Counted from the stretch's first letter, positions 26,752 through 35,443 are shown. The stretch: 64,000 nucleotides of DNA from SVTX01 sp045660325 (GCA_045660325.1 JAZRDO010000005.1:62001-126000), one strand, 5' to 3'. The notes: generated from the letters alone by a model not told the origin. Translations and numbers: made by a program.

Positions 26752-27078
26752 TTACCACCTTTTCATATTTTTTCCGAACTTTTCCACGTATGCCCTTTTA
26801 AGCTCTTCCTCTGTAATACCATAGCAAAGCATAACATCATTGAAGTACATAAGCACGTCAGCCATTTCTTCAATAAGATCCTTGCGAATATTCACATCAG
26901 TTGCAGCTTTCTCTCCACCGTTTTTCTTTACGATGTCAATAACCTCGCCAATCTCACCAATCATCCAAAGAAGCTTGTTCTGACCAATTTGAGCACATAT
27001 CGGCTCCCATTTGGCTTTATATTTTTCTTGAAGCAATCTCTGCATTTCCTGCATTTCGCTTATAGTAAACTGTTCCAT
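26752..27078 (-). CDS. MazG-like nucleotide pyrophosphohydrolase
   Basis: The product is 108 residues, an all-helical MazG-like domain with the metal-binding EIGEVIDIVKK and EEMADVLMYFNDV motifs (paired ExxE and ExxD). Such enzymes hydrolyse (d)NTPs to monophosphates in house-cleaning or specialised roles. GAGGG precedes the ATG. It is the second gene in the run that starts with the radical SAM gene. Confidence 0.83.
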   Translation of the reverse strand: MEQFTISEMQEMQRLLQEKYKAKWEPICAQIGQNKLLWMIGEIGEVIDIVKKNGGEKAATDVNIRKDLIEEMADVLMYFNDVMLCYGITEEELKRAYVEKFGKNMKRW

Positions 27079-27103
27079 AGTCCCTCACAAATTACTTTCT
27101 TCC

Positions 27104-27940
27104 TTACCCCAACCTCGTTACCGCAAAGCCGCATTTTTGACAGAGGGGTTCTTTGATATTGCGATTCTCAAAGGATTTTTTGAGTGCGACCGCACGGGGC
27201 TTCTCCAAAATATCCGCAAGGTCTTCTTCAAAGATATTTCCTAAATTTATCACACCATCGGCATCAAGACAACATGGTACGACAGTTCCGTCGCACAAAA
27301 TTCCGATCTGATCGCGAAGTCCGTAGCAGGTGTGATTACTCGAAAGCGTGGGCGCATTTTCATCCGGCCAATCGAACTTTTCGCCCCATTCAACAAAGCA
27401 CTTTTCTTTTAATTTATAACCGTTTTGAGCCTTTTGCCAATCGGACGGAAAATACTCCTTCATAAGAGATATGATTTCCTCGTTAAGCGTTTCAAGACCG
27501 CCCTTGTTCCACAAGCGCATTACCGAAATAATACCCTTATCCGACGCTTCTTTGCAAAACTCAAAACAAGATTTCAAATATTTTTCGGGAGAGATATCGT
27601 TATTATTCGCTTCAAAGGAATGAAGAGAAACACTAACCTTATGCAAGGCTTTTGCATCAAAAAGAATATCCTTTTTCTTATCAAGCAAAGTGCCGTTTGT
27701 AGTAATTACGACCTTGAAGCCGAGGCTATGAGCTATCTCAAAAAATTCAGCGAGATTCGGGTGCAAAAGCGGCTCGCCCATTAGATGAAAATACAAATAC
27801 TTGGTATACGGCACAAGCTTTTCGGCGGCTATTTTAAATTCATCAACCGAAAGAAGCTTATGCGCTCTTTTCGTTCCGTGACAAAACGAGCAGCTAAGAT
27901 TACAAATATTCGTAATTTCAAGATAAGCCTTTTTAAACAT
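27104..27940 (-). CDS. Radical SAM/SPASM domain protein
   Basis: The product is 278 residues. The radical SAM cysteines C13, C17 and C20 are in NICNLSCSFCHG, and a C-terminal SPASM-type cysteine set is in CYGLRDQIGILCDG, VVPCCLDA and CQKCGF. SPASM enzymes often modify peptides or mature enzymes, but the target is not evident and no precursor peptide is seen nearby. I start at MFKKAYLE, preceded by GAGGAGGG, rather than at an upstream ATG. It heads the accessory-looking run that includes the MazG-like and GNAT-methyltransferase genes. Confidence 0.84.
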   Translation of the reverse strand: MFKKAYLEITNICNLSCSFCHGTKRAHKLLSVDEFKIAAEKLVPYTKYLYFHLMGEPLLHPNLAEFFEIAHSLGFKVVITTNGTLLDKKKDILFDAKALHKVSVSLHSFEANNNDISPEKYLKSCFEFCKEASDKGIISVMRLWNKGGLETLNEEIISLMKEYFPSDWQKAQNGYKLKEKCFVEWGEKFDWPDENAPTLSSNHTCYGLRDQIGILCDGTVVPCCLDADGVINLGNIFEEDLADILEKPRAVALKKSFENRNIKEPLCQKCGFAVTRLG

Positions 27941-27971
27941 ATAACACCCTCCTCTCATAAAACTTTAGTTA

Positions 27972-28000
27972 AGTATAACACAAATTTACATAAAAGTAAA
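27972..28000 (-). promoter_or_regulatory. Possible promoter of the radical SAM operon
   Basis: TTTACT and TATACT on the minus strand with a 17-base spacer; the -35 is weak. Confidence 0.4.
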
Positions 28001-28032
28001 TACACAAAATACGACAAATATAATTTATTTGA

Positions 28033-28061
28033 TTGACAAAGAGGAAAAAATAATTTATAAT
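28033..28061 (+). promoter_or_regulatory. Promoter of the THUMP methyltransferase-rsmA pair
   Basis: Perfect TTGACA and TATAAT with a 17-base spacer about 35 bases before the gene. Confidence 0.86.
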
Positions 28062-28097
28062 ATATAAGATAAAGTTATTATTTTTACGGAGAACACT

Positions 28098-29396
28098 ATG
28101 CAGCTTGTTGCTACCTGCCTTTTCGGACTTGAAAAACAGCTCGGCGAGGAAATTGACGCCTTAGGGCTTAAAAGAATAGAAACCATTGACGGTAGAATTA
28201 CCTTCGAGGGAGATTTTTCGGATATTGCGCGCGCAAACATCAACCTGCGACTTGCAGAGCGCGTGTTTATTCTTATGGGAAAATTCCATGCGGAGAGCTT
28301 TACCGAGCTTTTTGACGGCACGAACGCAATTCATTGGGAAGACTTCATCGGCAGATCCGACGCCTTCCCCGTAAGCGGTCATTCAATAAAAAGCAAGCTT
28401 ACCTCTATCCCCGATTGCCAAAGTATCGTGAAAAAGGCGATCGTTGACAGACTGTCGGGTGCATACGGTATTTCCTGGTTTGATGAAACAGGCATAAAAT
28501 TCAAGATAGAATTCTTTATTCTCAAGGATGAGGCAATGCTTCTTCTTGACACCTCGGGAACTCCTCTCCACAAACGCGGTTACCGTCCCGAAGCGGGCGC
28601 AGCGCCCTTGCGAGAAACACTTGCGGCAAGCATTGCTCTTACCTCCCGTCCCTCAGAGGACGTACTGTTCTGGGATCCCTTTTGCGGCTCGGGAACAATT
28701 GCAATTGAGGCAGCAATGATCGCAAAAAATATTGCTCCTGGTTTAAAGCGCCGATTCGCTGCTCAGGAATTCCCCTTTATCCCCGCAGAGCTTTGGGATA
28801 ACGCTCGCGAGGAAGCCAGCTCAAAGATAATTACCAACTCAAAATTTGAGGCGTGGGCATCCGATATTGACGAGGGAATTCTTGATATTACCTATGAATC
28901 CGCACTTCGTGCAGGAGTTGAGGAAAATCTCAATATTTTCACGGCAGACGCAAGAAAAATAAAGAAGCCCGAGGGTAGACGCGGAAGTCTCGTTTGCAAT
29001 CCCCCTTACGGCGAGCGACTTGGCGACGCGCGTGAGATTGAATTTCTCTACAAAGACGTAGGAAGAAATTTTGCGGACTTCTCGCCCTGGCACGTATACG
29101 TTATTACATCCTGCGAGACCTTTGAAAGACTTTACGGCAGACCCGCTGACAAGAAAAAGAAGCTTTATAACGGAATGATCCCCTGCACTCTCTACCAGTT
29201 CTTCAAGCCCTATGAGGGAAAACCCAACTTTCCTAAGCAATATGATAAACGCCCCTACAATTCAAACGAAAGATTTTCCGATCGCAAGCCTTCTTCCTTT
29301 GGCGCGTCAAACAACCGTGACGGCAAGTTCGGAAACAAGAACATTTCGGGCGCCAAATACGACAAATTCAAGAAAAATAACGACGAAAGGAAATAA
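28098..29396 (+). CDS. THUMP-domain 23S rRNA (guanine-N2) methyltransferase, RlmL/YpsC type
   Basis: The product is 432 residues. An N-terminal THUMP-type RNA-binding region (to about residue 155) is followed by a class I methyltransferase domain with WDPFCGSGTIAIEAA and the N2-guanine/N6-adenine type motif NPPYGERLGD. This matches the Firmicute YpsC family, related to the N-terminal half of RlmL, which methylates 23S rRNA. The last 60 residues are a low-complexity Lys/Asn/Arg/Phe tail (for example NERFSDRKPSSFG and FKKNNDERK), longer than usual, which probably adds RNA affinity. It is followed eight bases later by rsmA. Confidence 0.88.
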   Translation: MQLVATCLFGLEKQLGEEIDALGLKRIETIDGRITFEGDFSDIARANINLRLAERVFILMGKFHAESFTELFDGTNAIHWEDFIGRSDAFPVSGHSIKSKLTSIPDCQSIVKKAIVDRLSGAYGISWFDETGIKFKIEFFILKDEAMLLLDTSGTPLHKRGYRPEAGAAPLRETLAASIALTSRPSEDVLFWDPFCGSGTIAIEAAMIAKNIAPGLKRRFAAQEFPFIPAELWDNAREEASSKIITNSKFEAWASDIDEGILDITYESALRAGVEENLNIFTADARKIKKPEGRRGSLVCNPPYGERLGDAREIEFLYKDVGRNFADFSPWHVYVITSCETFERLYGRPADKKKKLYNGMIPCTLYQFFKPYEGKPNFPKQYDKRPYNSNERFSDRKPSSFGASNNRDGKFGNKNISGAKYDKFKKNNDERK

Positions 29397-29404
29397 AATT
29401 TCCA

Positions 29405-30274
29405 ATGCTTAATTTATGTGATCCAAGAACCATAAAGCAGGTTATGGATATGTTCGGTATCAACTTTAAAAAGGAATACGGACAGAACTTTTTAACTGAC
29501 AACATGACTGTTGAGGATATCGCAGACGCCTGCTCAGACGACGAAAACACAACTGTCCTTGAAATCGGCCCAGGTATCGGATGTATGACCCGCGAGCTTG
29601 CAAAGAGATATAAGAACGTAATAGCACTTGAAATTGATACGGGTCTTATTCCCGTTCTTAAATACACTCTTGACGGCTTTAAAAACGTAACGGTAATAAA
29701 CGACGACGTTATGAAGGCAGATCTTGAGGAGATTTTAGCGCCTTATTTTGCAGAGGGCAAGGTTTGTGTTTGCGCAAATCTTCCCTACTATATTACAACC
29801 CCGATCCTTATGAAGCTTATTGAATCAAAGCTTCCCTTTGAATCCATAACTGTTATGGTACAAAGTGAGGTTGCCGACCGCCTTTGCGCGGGCGCGGGCG
29901 GTAAGAACTGCGGCGCAATTACCGCGGCTATTGATTACTACGGACATGCCGAAAGACTTTTCGTTGTAAATGCCGAGCGATTTATGCCTCCGCCTAAGGT
30001 AAACTCCGCAGTTGCAAAGATCACTCTCTGGAAGAATAAGCCCGTTGTTCCTAAGGACGAAGCAATGTTTTTCAGAACCGTAAAAGCAGCATTTGAGCAG
30101 CGTAGAAAAACGCTTCCCAACTCTCTTATGACAGGATTCTCGGATATTTCAAAGGAAAGACTTACCGAAATCATTATTGAATGCGGCCACCGTCCCGACG
30201 TGCGCGGCGAAAAACTCACAGTGGCAGATTTCGCAAGACTCTCCGACAAGCTTTACGATGAGCTCAATAAATAA
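29405..30274 (+). CDS. rsmA: 16S rRNA dimethyladenosine transferase RsmA (KsgA)
   Basis: The product is 289 residues and dimethylates two adjacent adenines near the 3' end of 16S rRNA. The N-terminal FKKEYGQNFL, the SAM motif LEIGPGIGCMT and the catalytic NLPYYI are all present, and the C-terminal helical domain contains FEQRRKTLPNSL. The ribosome site (GGAAAT) is 14 bases from the ATG, longer than ideal. It is the second gene after the THUMP methyltransferase. Confidence 0.95.
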   Translation: MLNLCDPRTIKQVMDMFGINFKKEYGQNFLTDNMTVEDIADACSDDENTTVLEIGPGIGCMTRELAKRYKNVIALEIDTGLIPVLKYTLDGFKNVTVINDDVMKADLEEILAPYFAEGKVCVCANLPYYITTPILMKLIESKLPFESITVMVQSEVADRLCAGAGGKNCGAITAAIDYYGHAERLFVVNAERFMPPPKVNSAVAKITLWKNKPVVPKDEAMFFRTVKAAFEQRRKTLPNSLMTGFSDISKERLTEIIIECGHRPDVRGEKLTVADFARLSDKLYDELNK

Positions 30275-30281
30275 AAAAGAA

Positions 30282-30310
30282 CTCCGACCGATCGGTCGGA
30301 GCTTTCTTTT
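30282..30310. terminator. Bidirectional terminator between rsmA and the dehydrogenase gene
   Basis: The palindrome CTCCGACCGATCGGTCGGAG is followed by CTTTCTTTT on the plus strand. Confidence 0.85.
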
Positions 30311-31256
30311 ATACAAGTCGATTTCTTTGTTTTCCCGCAAGGAAGGCTTCAAGATTTAAAATTGCTTCATCTCGGCATCTTACTCGGGATTCATACGAGC
30401 CCCAAGCCATGTGAGGCGTTAAGATCACATTGTCAAGTCCTGCTATCTTCGTGAAAGGATGAGATGCCTTGAAAGGCTCTTCGGTATATACGTCAACACC
30501 AAGACCGTAGATCTTCTTATTTAAAACCGCATCAGCAAGCACTGATTCGTCGCAAACCGCACCACGAGCAACGTTTACAACGATCGCATTGTCCTTCATC
30601 ATAGCAATTCTATCGGCATTTATAAGGTTTCTAGTACCGTCATTGAGAGGTGTGTGGATAGAAATGATATCCGCCGTCGCGCAAAGAGTATCAATATCAA
30701 CACATTCAACCTCATCCACGGGTGTTCTCTTATATGCAATAATTTTACATCCGAGAGCCTCTGCAACACGGGCTACCTGCTTGCCGATATTTCCATATCC
30801 AACGATGCCCCACGTCTTTCCAGCGATATCGTGATAGGTAGGTGTTAGAATGTTTGCAACCTTGCCGTTTGAATACGTTCCATCAGCGCAATCACGTGAA
30901 AACGACGTCATATTTGAAATAAGCGACAATGCCATTGAAACTGTGATCTGCGACACGCTCATCGTTGAGTATCCGACAACGTTACACACAGCAATTCCGT
31001 GCTCCTTGCAATAATTGAGGTCAATATTGTCAAAGCCCGTAGCCATTTCAAGTACAAGCTTGAGATTTTTTGCATTTTTAAGATTGCTTTCGTTAATTTT
31101 GATTTTATTAATCACAATTACGTCGCTATCTCCAATATTCTTCTCAACCTCATCTGCGGGCGTAGTTCCAAAAATAGCTACCTCGCCGTATTTTTCAAAT
31201 ACCGAAAGATCGAGATCGTCGCCTAAGGTAGACGCGTCCAAAATTGAAATTTTCAT
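30309..31256 (-). CDS. D-isomer-specific 2-hydroxyacid dehydrogenase
   Basis: The product is 315 residues. The NAD-binding motif G153-Y-G-N-I-G158 is in WGIVGYGNIGKQVA. The catalytic Arg is in VNVARGAV, the Glu in DVYTEEP and the His in LTPHMAWGSYESR. This set defines the family of glycerate/hydroxypyruvate, lactate and phosphoglycerate dehydrogenases; the closest flavour is glycerate dehydrogenase/hydroxypyruvate reductase, but the substrate cannot be fixed. AAGGGG precedes the ATG. The gene is downstream of the small membrane protein gene, separated by a terminator. Confidence 0.87.
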   Translation of the reverse strand: MKISILDASTLGDDLDLSVFEKYGEVAIFGTTPADEVEKNIGDSDVIVINKIKINESNLKNAKNLKLVLEMATGFDNIDLNYCKEHGIAVCNVVGYSTMSVSQITVSMALSLISNMTSFSRDCADGTYSNGKVANILTPTYHDIAGKTWGIVGYGNIGKQVARVAEALGCKIIAYKRTPVDEVECVDIDTLCATADIISIHTPLNDGTRNLINADRIAMMKDNAIVVNVARGAVCDESVLADAVLNKKIYGLGVDVYTEEPFKASHPFTKIAGLDNVILTPHMAWGSYESRVRCRDEAILNLEAFLAGKQRNRLV

Positions 31257-31273
31257 ATAATTTCCCCTTAAAT

Positions 31274-31306
31274 TTAAAAAAATGAGGGTATGACAATCAT
31301 ACCCTC
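31274..31306 (-). terminator. Terminator of the small membrane protein gene
   Basis: On the minus strand the perfect stem GAGGGTATGA/TCATACCCTC is followed by ATTTTTTT. Confidence 0.9.
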
Positions 31307-31320
31307 GTCATTTTTGATGA

Positions 31321-31542
31321 TCAGTCTTCAATAGCTGCGCCTTCGAAGTTTACGTCAACTGCATCGAGCTGCTCGTCGATCAAATTGTCGATGGACTCAG
31401 AATCAAGCTTTTCTGCTTCCTTCTTCTTCTTCCAAAAGAAAATACCTGCAACAATAGCTGCGATAGAAGCCAATACGGTAAGAATGATAAGAACTATCTT
31501 AATAGTCTTAATGTTTCTCTTTAATTTCTTGAAAAATTTCAT
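31321..31542 (-). CDS. Small single-pass membrane protein
   Basis: The product is 73 residues: a very basic N-terminus (MKFFKKLKRNIKTIK), one membrane helix at about residues 16-36, a KKKK stop-transfer and an acidic tail (DSESIDNLIDEQLDAVD). I do not recognise a family. A strong AAGGAGG precedes the ATG, and a consensus promoter and a strong terminator frame it, so it is a real, independently transcribed small gene. Confidence 0.72.
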   Translation of the reverse strand: MKFFKKLKRNIKTIKIVLIILTVLASIAAIVAGIFFWKKKKEAEKLDSESIDNLIDEQLDAVDVNFEGAAIED

Positions 31543-31583
31543 AAATATATCCTCCTTGATTAGTTATAATTTTCTCTATAATA

Positions 31584-31612
31584 ATTATAAACAATAATTT
31601 TTGATTTGTCAA
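31584..31612 (-). promoter_or_regulatory. Promoter of the small membrane protein gene
   Basis: Perfect TTGACA and TATAAT on the minus strand with a 17-base spacer. Confidence 0.86.
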
Positions 31613-31641
31613 TAGGTTGTTTTAATAATTGTTGAGATAAA

Positions 31642-33021
31642 TTAAGTATTTACAAGCTCTTTTACGTTACTGTAAAATATTTTTTCAGCAAGATTAATTA
31701 TGTCATCGTCGTCTGCCACGGATCCTGTCGAATCCACCCAATCGCAAATTGCGGCAAGGTAAACCCTTCTCACGGTTTCAAAATAAGACTTACACAAAAT
31801 ATTATCACTAAAAGACGGAACTCCCACAAGCTTACCGAGAGCTGACATTCTTGCGATACAGTCAAAGCTTGCACGGATCTTTTTGGCGTCCACACAGTTT
31901 TTACCGTCGACACCGTATAAAAACTTAGGAGTATCGGTGCGGTTTCTATCCATCGCAAGCGTTATCTCATCAAGCGAGTCCGAATAAACAACGGTATTCG
32001 GAATAGCATCCTTTGAATTAAGATATTCAAGAAGCTTGAGCTGAGGAATTACTCCCCTCTTTTGTACGTTAAGCTTGCGCCAATAAGGAGAGTTCAATGA
32101 GATCTTAAGAATTGACGTAACGTATATTTTATAGTGCAAGCACCATCCGCGACGCTTGATCTCGTTAGCAATAAAGAATATAAACTCTGCTCTCCACTGC
32201 GCCACCTCATCAGCCGAAAGCTCACTTGAGCCCTTATTTATCGCCTTCTTCATAATAAGGTCGGCGTGATAACGGTCGGGCTTAATGTAGCCACTAAGCA
32301 CAAAGGAATCTATAAGAAAGCTTCGACATCCAATCCTATCAAACTCATCAAAAATTTTACTTACAGCGAGTCCAAGCGTATAGAAATCACGGATTTCCGT
32401 ATCAGTTTTCTTTGAAAGCTCGGAAAGATAGTCTACAAATCTATCCTCCTCGATTTCAATTGCTCCTCTCATACTGAGAACGGGATAAACCGCGGTCTTG
32501 CTTCCGTGTTTCTTGACGTCTTCAAAAACTGATACGTCACGAAGTCCGTCGGTCACGATATTTATGAACTCAAGATCAGCCATCTCAAGCAGCTTCATAG
32601 CGCGAATTTCATTGTTTTCAAGATAATCGGCTGTTATTCTCCATATTTCATCACAATTCGCAGGACAAATTTTAAGATCGCAGTCAAAATAATACTGAAG
32701 CTCAAAGTGTCTCTGCATATATACGAGATTACCGATAAGGTCGGGCATAACGTCACAGAAAGCCTTGAATTTTTCAAAATCGGATGCAGTTCCCGTTATA
32801 TATTTTTCGTTTACACCCGCATAGCGCATGGCCTGACGCATCTTCTTGTTTGAATCAATAAAAAGCTCGGTTATATTTGAATATCTCTTATTATTCGCTA
32901 AATCATCAATATTTATATTACTTATAAAATCAACGTTGGGCACATTAATTTCCTTCTGCAAATAAAGATCTCTTACACGTTTATTAGTCAAAAGAAAGCT
33001 TTCGTTAAAGTTTTCGTTCAT
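31642..33021 (-). CDS. Degenerate glucuronate isomerase (UxaC) homologue, probably not an isomerase
   Basis: The product is 459 residues, close to the length of UxaC. It aligns along its length with that family by motif: ESFLLTNKRVRDLY (family FLL-x-ARRLY), ITELFIDSNKKMRQAMRYAGVNEKYITG (family DHYKWRAMRxNGV), GNLVYMQRHFELQYYF (GNPLYHWTHLELRRYF), CDEIWRITADYL, EFIFFIANEIKRRGW and YFETVRRVYLAAICDWVDSTG. Yet the metal-binding HxH of the amidohydrolase barrel is replaced by I33-S34-N35, and the SDHxLD, HIGALRNNN and TDSRSF active-site segments are lost. It is thus likely a pseudoenzyme or has a new role. The start is at MNENFNES, preceded by AAGGA; the frame is open far upstream but enters the divergent promoter region. 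It is divergent from the MutS-like gene. Confidence 0.78.
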   Translation of the reverse strand: MNENFNESFLLTNKRVRDLYLQKEINVPNVDFISNINIDDLANNKRYSNITELFIDSNKKMRQAMRYAGVNEKYITGTASDFEKFKAFCDVMPDLIGNLVYMQRHFELQYYFDCDLKICPANCDEIWRITADYLENNEIRAMKLLEMADLEFINIVTDGLRDVSVFEDVKKHGSKTAVYPVLSMRGAIEIEEDRFVDYLSELSKKTDTEIRDFYTLGLAVSKIFDEFDRIGCRSFLIDSFVLSGYIKPDRYHADLIMKKAINKGSSELSADEVAQWRAEFIFFIANEIKRRGWCLHYKIYVTSILKISLNSPYWRKLNVQKRGVIPQLKLLEYLNSKDAIPNTVVYSDSLDEITLAMDRNRTDTPKFLYGVDGKNCVDAKKIRASFDCIARMSALGKLVGVPSFSDNILCKSYFETVRRVYLAAICDWVDSTGSVADDDDIINLAEKIFYSNVKELVNT

Positions 33022-33089
33022 GTCTGTTCGGTCCTTAATATATATAATTATTCGTAAAATCATCGTTAAAATTACACGCTTACCCAATA

Positions 33090-33118
33090 ATTTTACCATA
33101 TTATACATAACAATGCAA
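33090..33118 (-). promoter_or_regulatory. Possible promoter of the UxaC-like gene
   Basis: TTGCAT and TAAAAT on the minus strand with a 17-base spacer, about 70 bases upstream. Confidence 0.45.
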
Positions 33119-33147
33119 CATATTTTTATATTTTTTCTAAAAATATA

Positions 33148-33176
33148 TATACAACCGAGAATTTTTGTGGTAAAAT
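33148..33176 (+). promoter_or_regulatory. Possible promoter of the MutS-like gene
   Basis: TATACA and TAAAAT with a 17-base spacer; the -35 is poor. Confidence 0.35.
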
Positions 33177-33217
33177 AGAATATATGATTACGATTATTCA
33201 AAAGAAGGTACACACGA

Positions 33218-34828
33218 ATGGAAATGACAAACTTCAGTCTTATATATCCCTCGCTTGAAGTGAAGAATTTACATCTTGCAGGTAAGCTCACTCCTGATAT
33301 TGATATGTATACTCTTCAGGAGCTTGGTATGCTTGAAATATTCAACCTTAAAAGCTCCGAGCTTTGCGAATATTTCACCGTATCCCCCGAGGTTATGAAG
33401 TACCGCAATCTCACCTTCGAGGATATGCTTGAGAATCCTTCACTTGCCACAACGCTCAACAAGCTCATACCTATTTTAACTGACATCACCGAGCTTCGCA
33501 GACTTGAAGCTGACAGCGGTGAGAATGAGGATTATCTTGCAAGTATAACCGAGATAGAGCTTTACATAAACTGTATTGAGACTTTGAACTCGGGTCTGTC
33601 TAAGGTGCGCGACAATTTAAAGAGCCCCGCGTTTATCGCTTTGTCTGATAAAATACGCGAGCTCGTTGAATCTGATTACTACAAAGAGCTCAACCGCAAG
33701 CTTGCCGACCTTACCAAGCGCGTACGCGAGATCAAAAGCGTTACTATCGGTGTAAACCTTGACGCTCAGCTCCGCCCTGCAAGTGCAGGTGTGCTCTCCG
33801 TAAATGCCGAAAGCTTCAAATCGGGCGACGTGCTTGACAAGATCCTACGACTCAGCTTCAAGGACGACGAATATACCTGTATTGCGAATCTCGTTCCCTT
33901 CGGCAAAAAGCAGTCCGAAACTCAACAAACCGCGCTTTCTAACGCGTTTAATTCCGCAATAAATGACGTATACAAATCTTCTCTTAAATCGTGGAAGAAG
34001 ATAGTTCAGTCATACGTTCTTGAAAACACCGATTTCCTTATTGAAATTATGCCCGAAATCGAATTCTTGGTTAAGGGCACCGAGCTTCAGGCAAGACTTC
34101 GCGACAAGGGATATGAATTAACCTCGCCCGAAATTATGCCGATGAGCGAAAAAACCTTCGTAGCAACCGACCTCTATAACCCCGCAGTTGCATTAAAGCT
34201 CCGCGAGGGCGAGGAAATAGTGCCGAATGACGTTGATTTCGACTCCGAAAATGCATTTATATACGTTTTGACAGGCCCTAACCGCGGCGGTAAATCCGTT
34301 ATTACCTGCGCGCTCGGTCTGGCGGTGTCTATGATGCAGCTCGGTATGTTTGTACCCGCTAAGAGTGCTAAAATAAGTCCTGTCGATGCAATATTCACTC
34401 ACTTCCCCACAGGCGCTGACGATACGATCGATAAGGGCCGTCTCGGTGAAGAGTGCGCACGTCTTGGCGAGATCTTCGATTGCGTTACTCCCGAGTCACT
34501 TGTATTACTTGACGAATCTCTCTCCTCTACAGGCTCCTTTGAAGGCTCATACATTGCAGCAGAGGTGCTCTCGGGCATTTCAATGGTTGGTTGCCGTTGC
34601 CTCTTTGCGACACACCTTCACGAGCTTGCTGCAGAGATCGGCAGAATCAACGACACAACAACTAAGGCAGGCGGCGCACGAATTGACACGCTTATCGCAG
34701 GAATTGAAGAAGGTCAACGCTCCTTCAAGATCTATCGCGCAAAGCCCGACGGAAAGTCCTACGCCCGCGATATTGCCGAGAGATACGGTCTCACATACGA
34801 AAACATCTTAAAGAAAATAAAGCAATAA
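33218..34828 (+). CDS. MutS-like DNA-binding ATPase lacking mismatch-recognition domains
   Basis: The product is 536 residues. The C-terminal 200 residues are a MutS-type ABC ATPase: Walker A GPNRGGKS at 353-360 (MutS has GPNMxGKS), ABC-signature region near FEGSYIAAEVLSG, Walker B LVLLDESLSSTG and the H-loop FATHLHELA. Upstream is a helical clamp/core-like region without the N-terminal mismatch-recognition domain I. Such proteins are distinct from MutS1 and MutS2 and their role is unknown. GAAGG precedes the ATG. It faces the UxaC-like gene across a divergent promoter region. Confidence 0.85.
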   Translation: MEMTNFSLIYPSLEVKNLHLAGKLTPDIDMYTLQELGMLEIFNLKSSELCEYFTVSPEVMKYRNLTFEDMLENPSLATTLNKLIPILTDITELRRLEADSGENEDYLASITEIELYINCIETLNSGLSKVRDNLKSPAFIALSDKIRELVESDYYKELNRKLADLTKRVREIKSVTIGVNLDAQLRPASAGVLSVNAESFKSGDVLDKILRLSFKDDEYTCIANLVPFGKKQSETQQTALSNAFNSAINDVYKSSLKSWKKIVQSYVLENTDFLIEIMPEIEFLVKGTELQARLRDKGYELTSPEIMPMSEKTFVATDLYNPAVALKLREGEEIVPNDVDFDSENAFIYVLTGPNRGGKSVITCALGLAVSMMQLGMFVPAKSAKISPVDAIFTHFPTGADDTIDKGRLGEECARLGEIFDCVTPESLVLLDESLSSTGSFEGSYIAAEVLSGISMVGCRCLFATHLHELAAEIGRINDTTTKAGGARIDTLIAGIEEGQRSFKIYRAKPDGKSYARDIAERYGLTYENILKKIKQ

Positions 34829-34830
34829 AT

Positions 34831-34860
34831 AAAAGTCCCGAGAATCTCGGGACTTTTTAT
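34831..34860. terminator. Bidirectional terminator after the MutS-like gene
   Basis: A perfect stem AAAAGTCCCGAG/CTCGGGACTTTT with a 3-base loop. Confidence 0.9.
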
Positions 34861-34861
34861 A

Positions 34862-35443
34862 TTAAAATATGTGAGGAGTATTGTAATCCTCGGGATTTTC
34901 AAGATATTTTGCGTGATTATCAACGATAAGAGCTACAACCTCGTCGGGAGTTTTTGTCGTGGTATCTATTACGATATTGAAGTTATTGTAGTCGTAATAA
35001 TCAACTCCGTAGATATCCTTAAATCTTGCTCTCTCGATTCGGCTTCTTTCAACAAGCTTCATGCATGCTTCATCAATGCACTCATACTTTTCCTCGTCAC
35101 CGCGCTGATTCTTCATAACGCGGCATGCTGCCTCCTCGGGCTCAATTGTCAAGAATATCTTAAAGGTATCCTTTGCAAAGTGCCACGCCATACGGGAGTC
35201 AAAAATGAGCTTTTCGTCGTGTCTCTCGATAGAAATCTTAGTTACCATATTATCAATTTCAGCGTCAAGATTAGGATGCTCCGCCATTCTCTGATTGAGC
35301 TCAAGCGTGGAAATTCCAAGACCTCTGGCATATTCTCTTTGAACAGCACCTGTGCTGTATATCTGGAAGCCGTATCTTTCCTTCAAAATATTGCAAACCG
35401 TGGATTTTCCGCTACCGAGACGGCCCGTAATTGACATCAACAT
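34862..35443 (-). CDS. Cytidylate kinase-like P-loop kinase
   Basis: The product is 193 residues. The P-loop GRLGSGKST lies at residues 7-15, then YSTGAVQREYARGLGIS and FDSRMAWHFAKDTFKIFLTI follow as in (d)CMP kinase and related short-chain kinases. A lid region RSRIERARFKDIYGVDYYD, with the closing Y-D-N-F-N-I-V-I-D-T strand, is also typical. The family assignment (cytidylate kinase-like) is firm; the substrate is not. AGGGG precedes the ATG. It is a single-gene unit divergent from radA. Confidence 0.82.
   Translation of the reverse strand: MLMSITGRLGSGKSTVCNILKERYGFQIYSTGAVQREYARGLGISTLELNQRMAEHPNLDAEIDNMVTKISIERHDEKLIFDSRMAWHFAKDTFKIFLTIEPEEAACRVMKNQRGDEEKYECIDEACMKLVERSRIERARFKDIYGVDYYDYNNFNIVIDTTTKTPDEVVALIVDNHAKYLENPEDYNTPHIF

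Noticed and set aside
33022..33291. 90-codon N-terminal extension of the UxaC-like protein
   Set aside because: The stretch has no UxaC similarity, runs through the divergent promoter region and overlaps the MutS-like gene start.
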